This document shows, in pieces, positions 63,005-64,000 of a DNA stretch of 64,000 nucleotides. Positions within the stretch are counted from its first letter, which is position 1; every line of letters starts with the position of its first letter. Source of the stretch: Taenia hydatigena. Lineage: Eukaryota > Platyhelminthes > Cestoda > Cyclophyllidea > Taeniidae. The stretch lies in NCBI GenBank assembly GCA_036345935.2, contig JADWOT020000003.1, positions 20,912,509 through 20,976,508 on the forward strand, read 5' to 3'. A model generated the notes under the pieces. The model ran no database searches. It was not told the origin of the DNA and saw only the letters and a program-made list of their open reading frames with translations. A program made the position numbers and the translations under genes.

Positions 63005-64000
63005 ACGTTAAGATGCTTTGCGGGGCCAATCGCTTTCCTTTTGGGGATCACGTATCTTGATTGTAACATTGGTGGCCTGAGTAGACGCAACATTTAAGGT
63101 CTAGGGTGTTAAAACAGAAGTTTAGATGAAATGCTGTGTTTAATCGTTCTACTGCTGACGTCTGATTGCCACTCTTCAATGATGTGACGGAATGAACTAA
63201 AATTCCTATTGTTAATAGCAGCATTAATTTCCTACTCCACACTGGGTAAGAGCTGACAATATGCAGTTAGCAGATGTTATAAAAATTTAACGGACTGGCG
63301 AAATGGAAAGTAGAATCGAAGATTAGGATAAGTAGGCCTGTGAACAAATGCATGGACAAAGGCCGATGAAAAATGTAAGTGGTGTAAAATGTAACACAGT
63401 ACAACGAAATTACCTTTCTCACCTGTAGGAATGTAATTCTTATTGCTAAATAGTTTTATAGGCAAATTGGCTCAAATACTACCTTCGCTAATCAGGCCAT
63501 CGCTCCAACAAAGCAGTTGTGATACTTAACTTTCGTATTCGGTAATGGGTCGCTAAGGGGCTTTGCTTTCGAATGTTTACTAGCAGCTTGGCCCATGCCC
63601 TTATCTACGACGGCAATGCAGATTCCTTCCTAGCACTTTCTTTGTTCATCTTTGTTGTCTGATAATATAACATTTAGTTTTACCTATTATAGTCTGCATA
63701 ACAGCACAGCTAACCTCTATTTTTCCTTCGAAAATAAATTTCACAAACATCGGGTACTGTCAGCTTGATACGCGCGAGTCCCAGAATATTCGAGAGGGGA
63801 GCAGTGCCATAACTCTGCGCAGCTGTGATGATAACTTTGTGACACTGTCTAAAATATGAAAATGTTACCATGGTCACCAAGGCTCCTAAGTAGGAATGAT
63901 AGTAGGGAGGTGCTCGTGGATCCAATTGATTAATGACGCAGTGAGCTGATAGTAAAGTGGTGTCCGAATGAGACGGCCCAGAAATGATTTATTAAGACTC
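63005..64000. other. Right edge of window; nothing recognised
   Basis: Short frames on both strands without similarity or supporting splice sites. Confidence 0.4.

Noticed and set aside
1..64000. CRISPR arrays, operons, rRNA genes, bacterial insertion sequences
   Set aside because: No regularly spaced direct repeats, rRNA-like blocks or prokaryotic gene organisation; the sequence is intron-rich eukaryotic DNA.

Overview
The window is eukaryotic nuclear DNA. Genes are split by many introns and there is no operon or CRISPR structure. Coding exons were joined by hand from GT/AG boundaries, reading phase and protein similarity. Five multi-exon protein genes can be supported. Very small introns (32-34 nt beside others of about 70-75 nt), splice acceptors lying directly before start codons, and a short solo-LTR-like repeat all fit a flatworm, most likely a tapeworm. 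That placement is inference from gene architecture; no species marker is visible.

Layout, left to right. (1) 2.1-13.4 kb (+): the 3' part of a gene for a proline-rich, probably disordered protein of unknown function, in four phase-compatible exons. Its start was not found and may lie left of the window. (2) 14.3-14.5 kb: copy A of a 225-bp repeat. (3) 15.2-24.5 kb (+): a complete 10-exon gene for mitochondrial NADPH:adrenodoxin/ferredoxin reductase (FDXR), including one GC-AG intron and one 32-nt intron. (4) 24.5-35 kb: gene-poor, with one isolated candidate first exon at 28.24 kb. (5) 34.95-39.4 kb (+): a CCAAT/TATA promoter and a 7-exon gene for a six-finger C2H2 zinc-finger protein ending in a CtBP-binding type PxDLS motif. 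(6) 43.2-45.5 kb (-): a two-exon WD40 gene, orthologous to PAK1IP1/MAK11, a ribosome-biogenesis factor. (7) 47.0-48.2 kb (+): a decayed Ty3/gypsy retrotransposon pol remnant. (8) 49.1-49.3 kb: copy B of the 225-bp repeat, with a perfect 5-bp target-site duplication. (9) 50.25-62.2 kb (+): an 18-exon gene for an 842-residue coiled-coil protein, best matched by architecture to FBF1 (Fas-binding factor 1/albatross), a ciliary transition-fibre and junction protein. (10) 62.2-64 kb: one possible terminal exon, otherwise nothing recognised.

The genes do not form a pathway. They are single-copy housekeeping or regulatory genes: mitochondrial electron transfer for Fe-S cluster and haem synthesis (FDXR), 60S ribosome assembly (PAK1IP1), centriole or cilium structure (FBF1-like), transcriptional control (zinc finger) and one unknown. 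Most of the rest is intron or intergenic sequence with stop-rich reading frames. Every gene model is a manual reconstruction and has no transcript support here.
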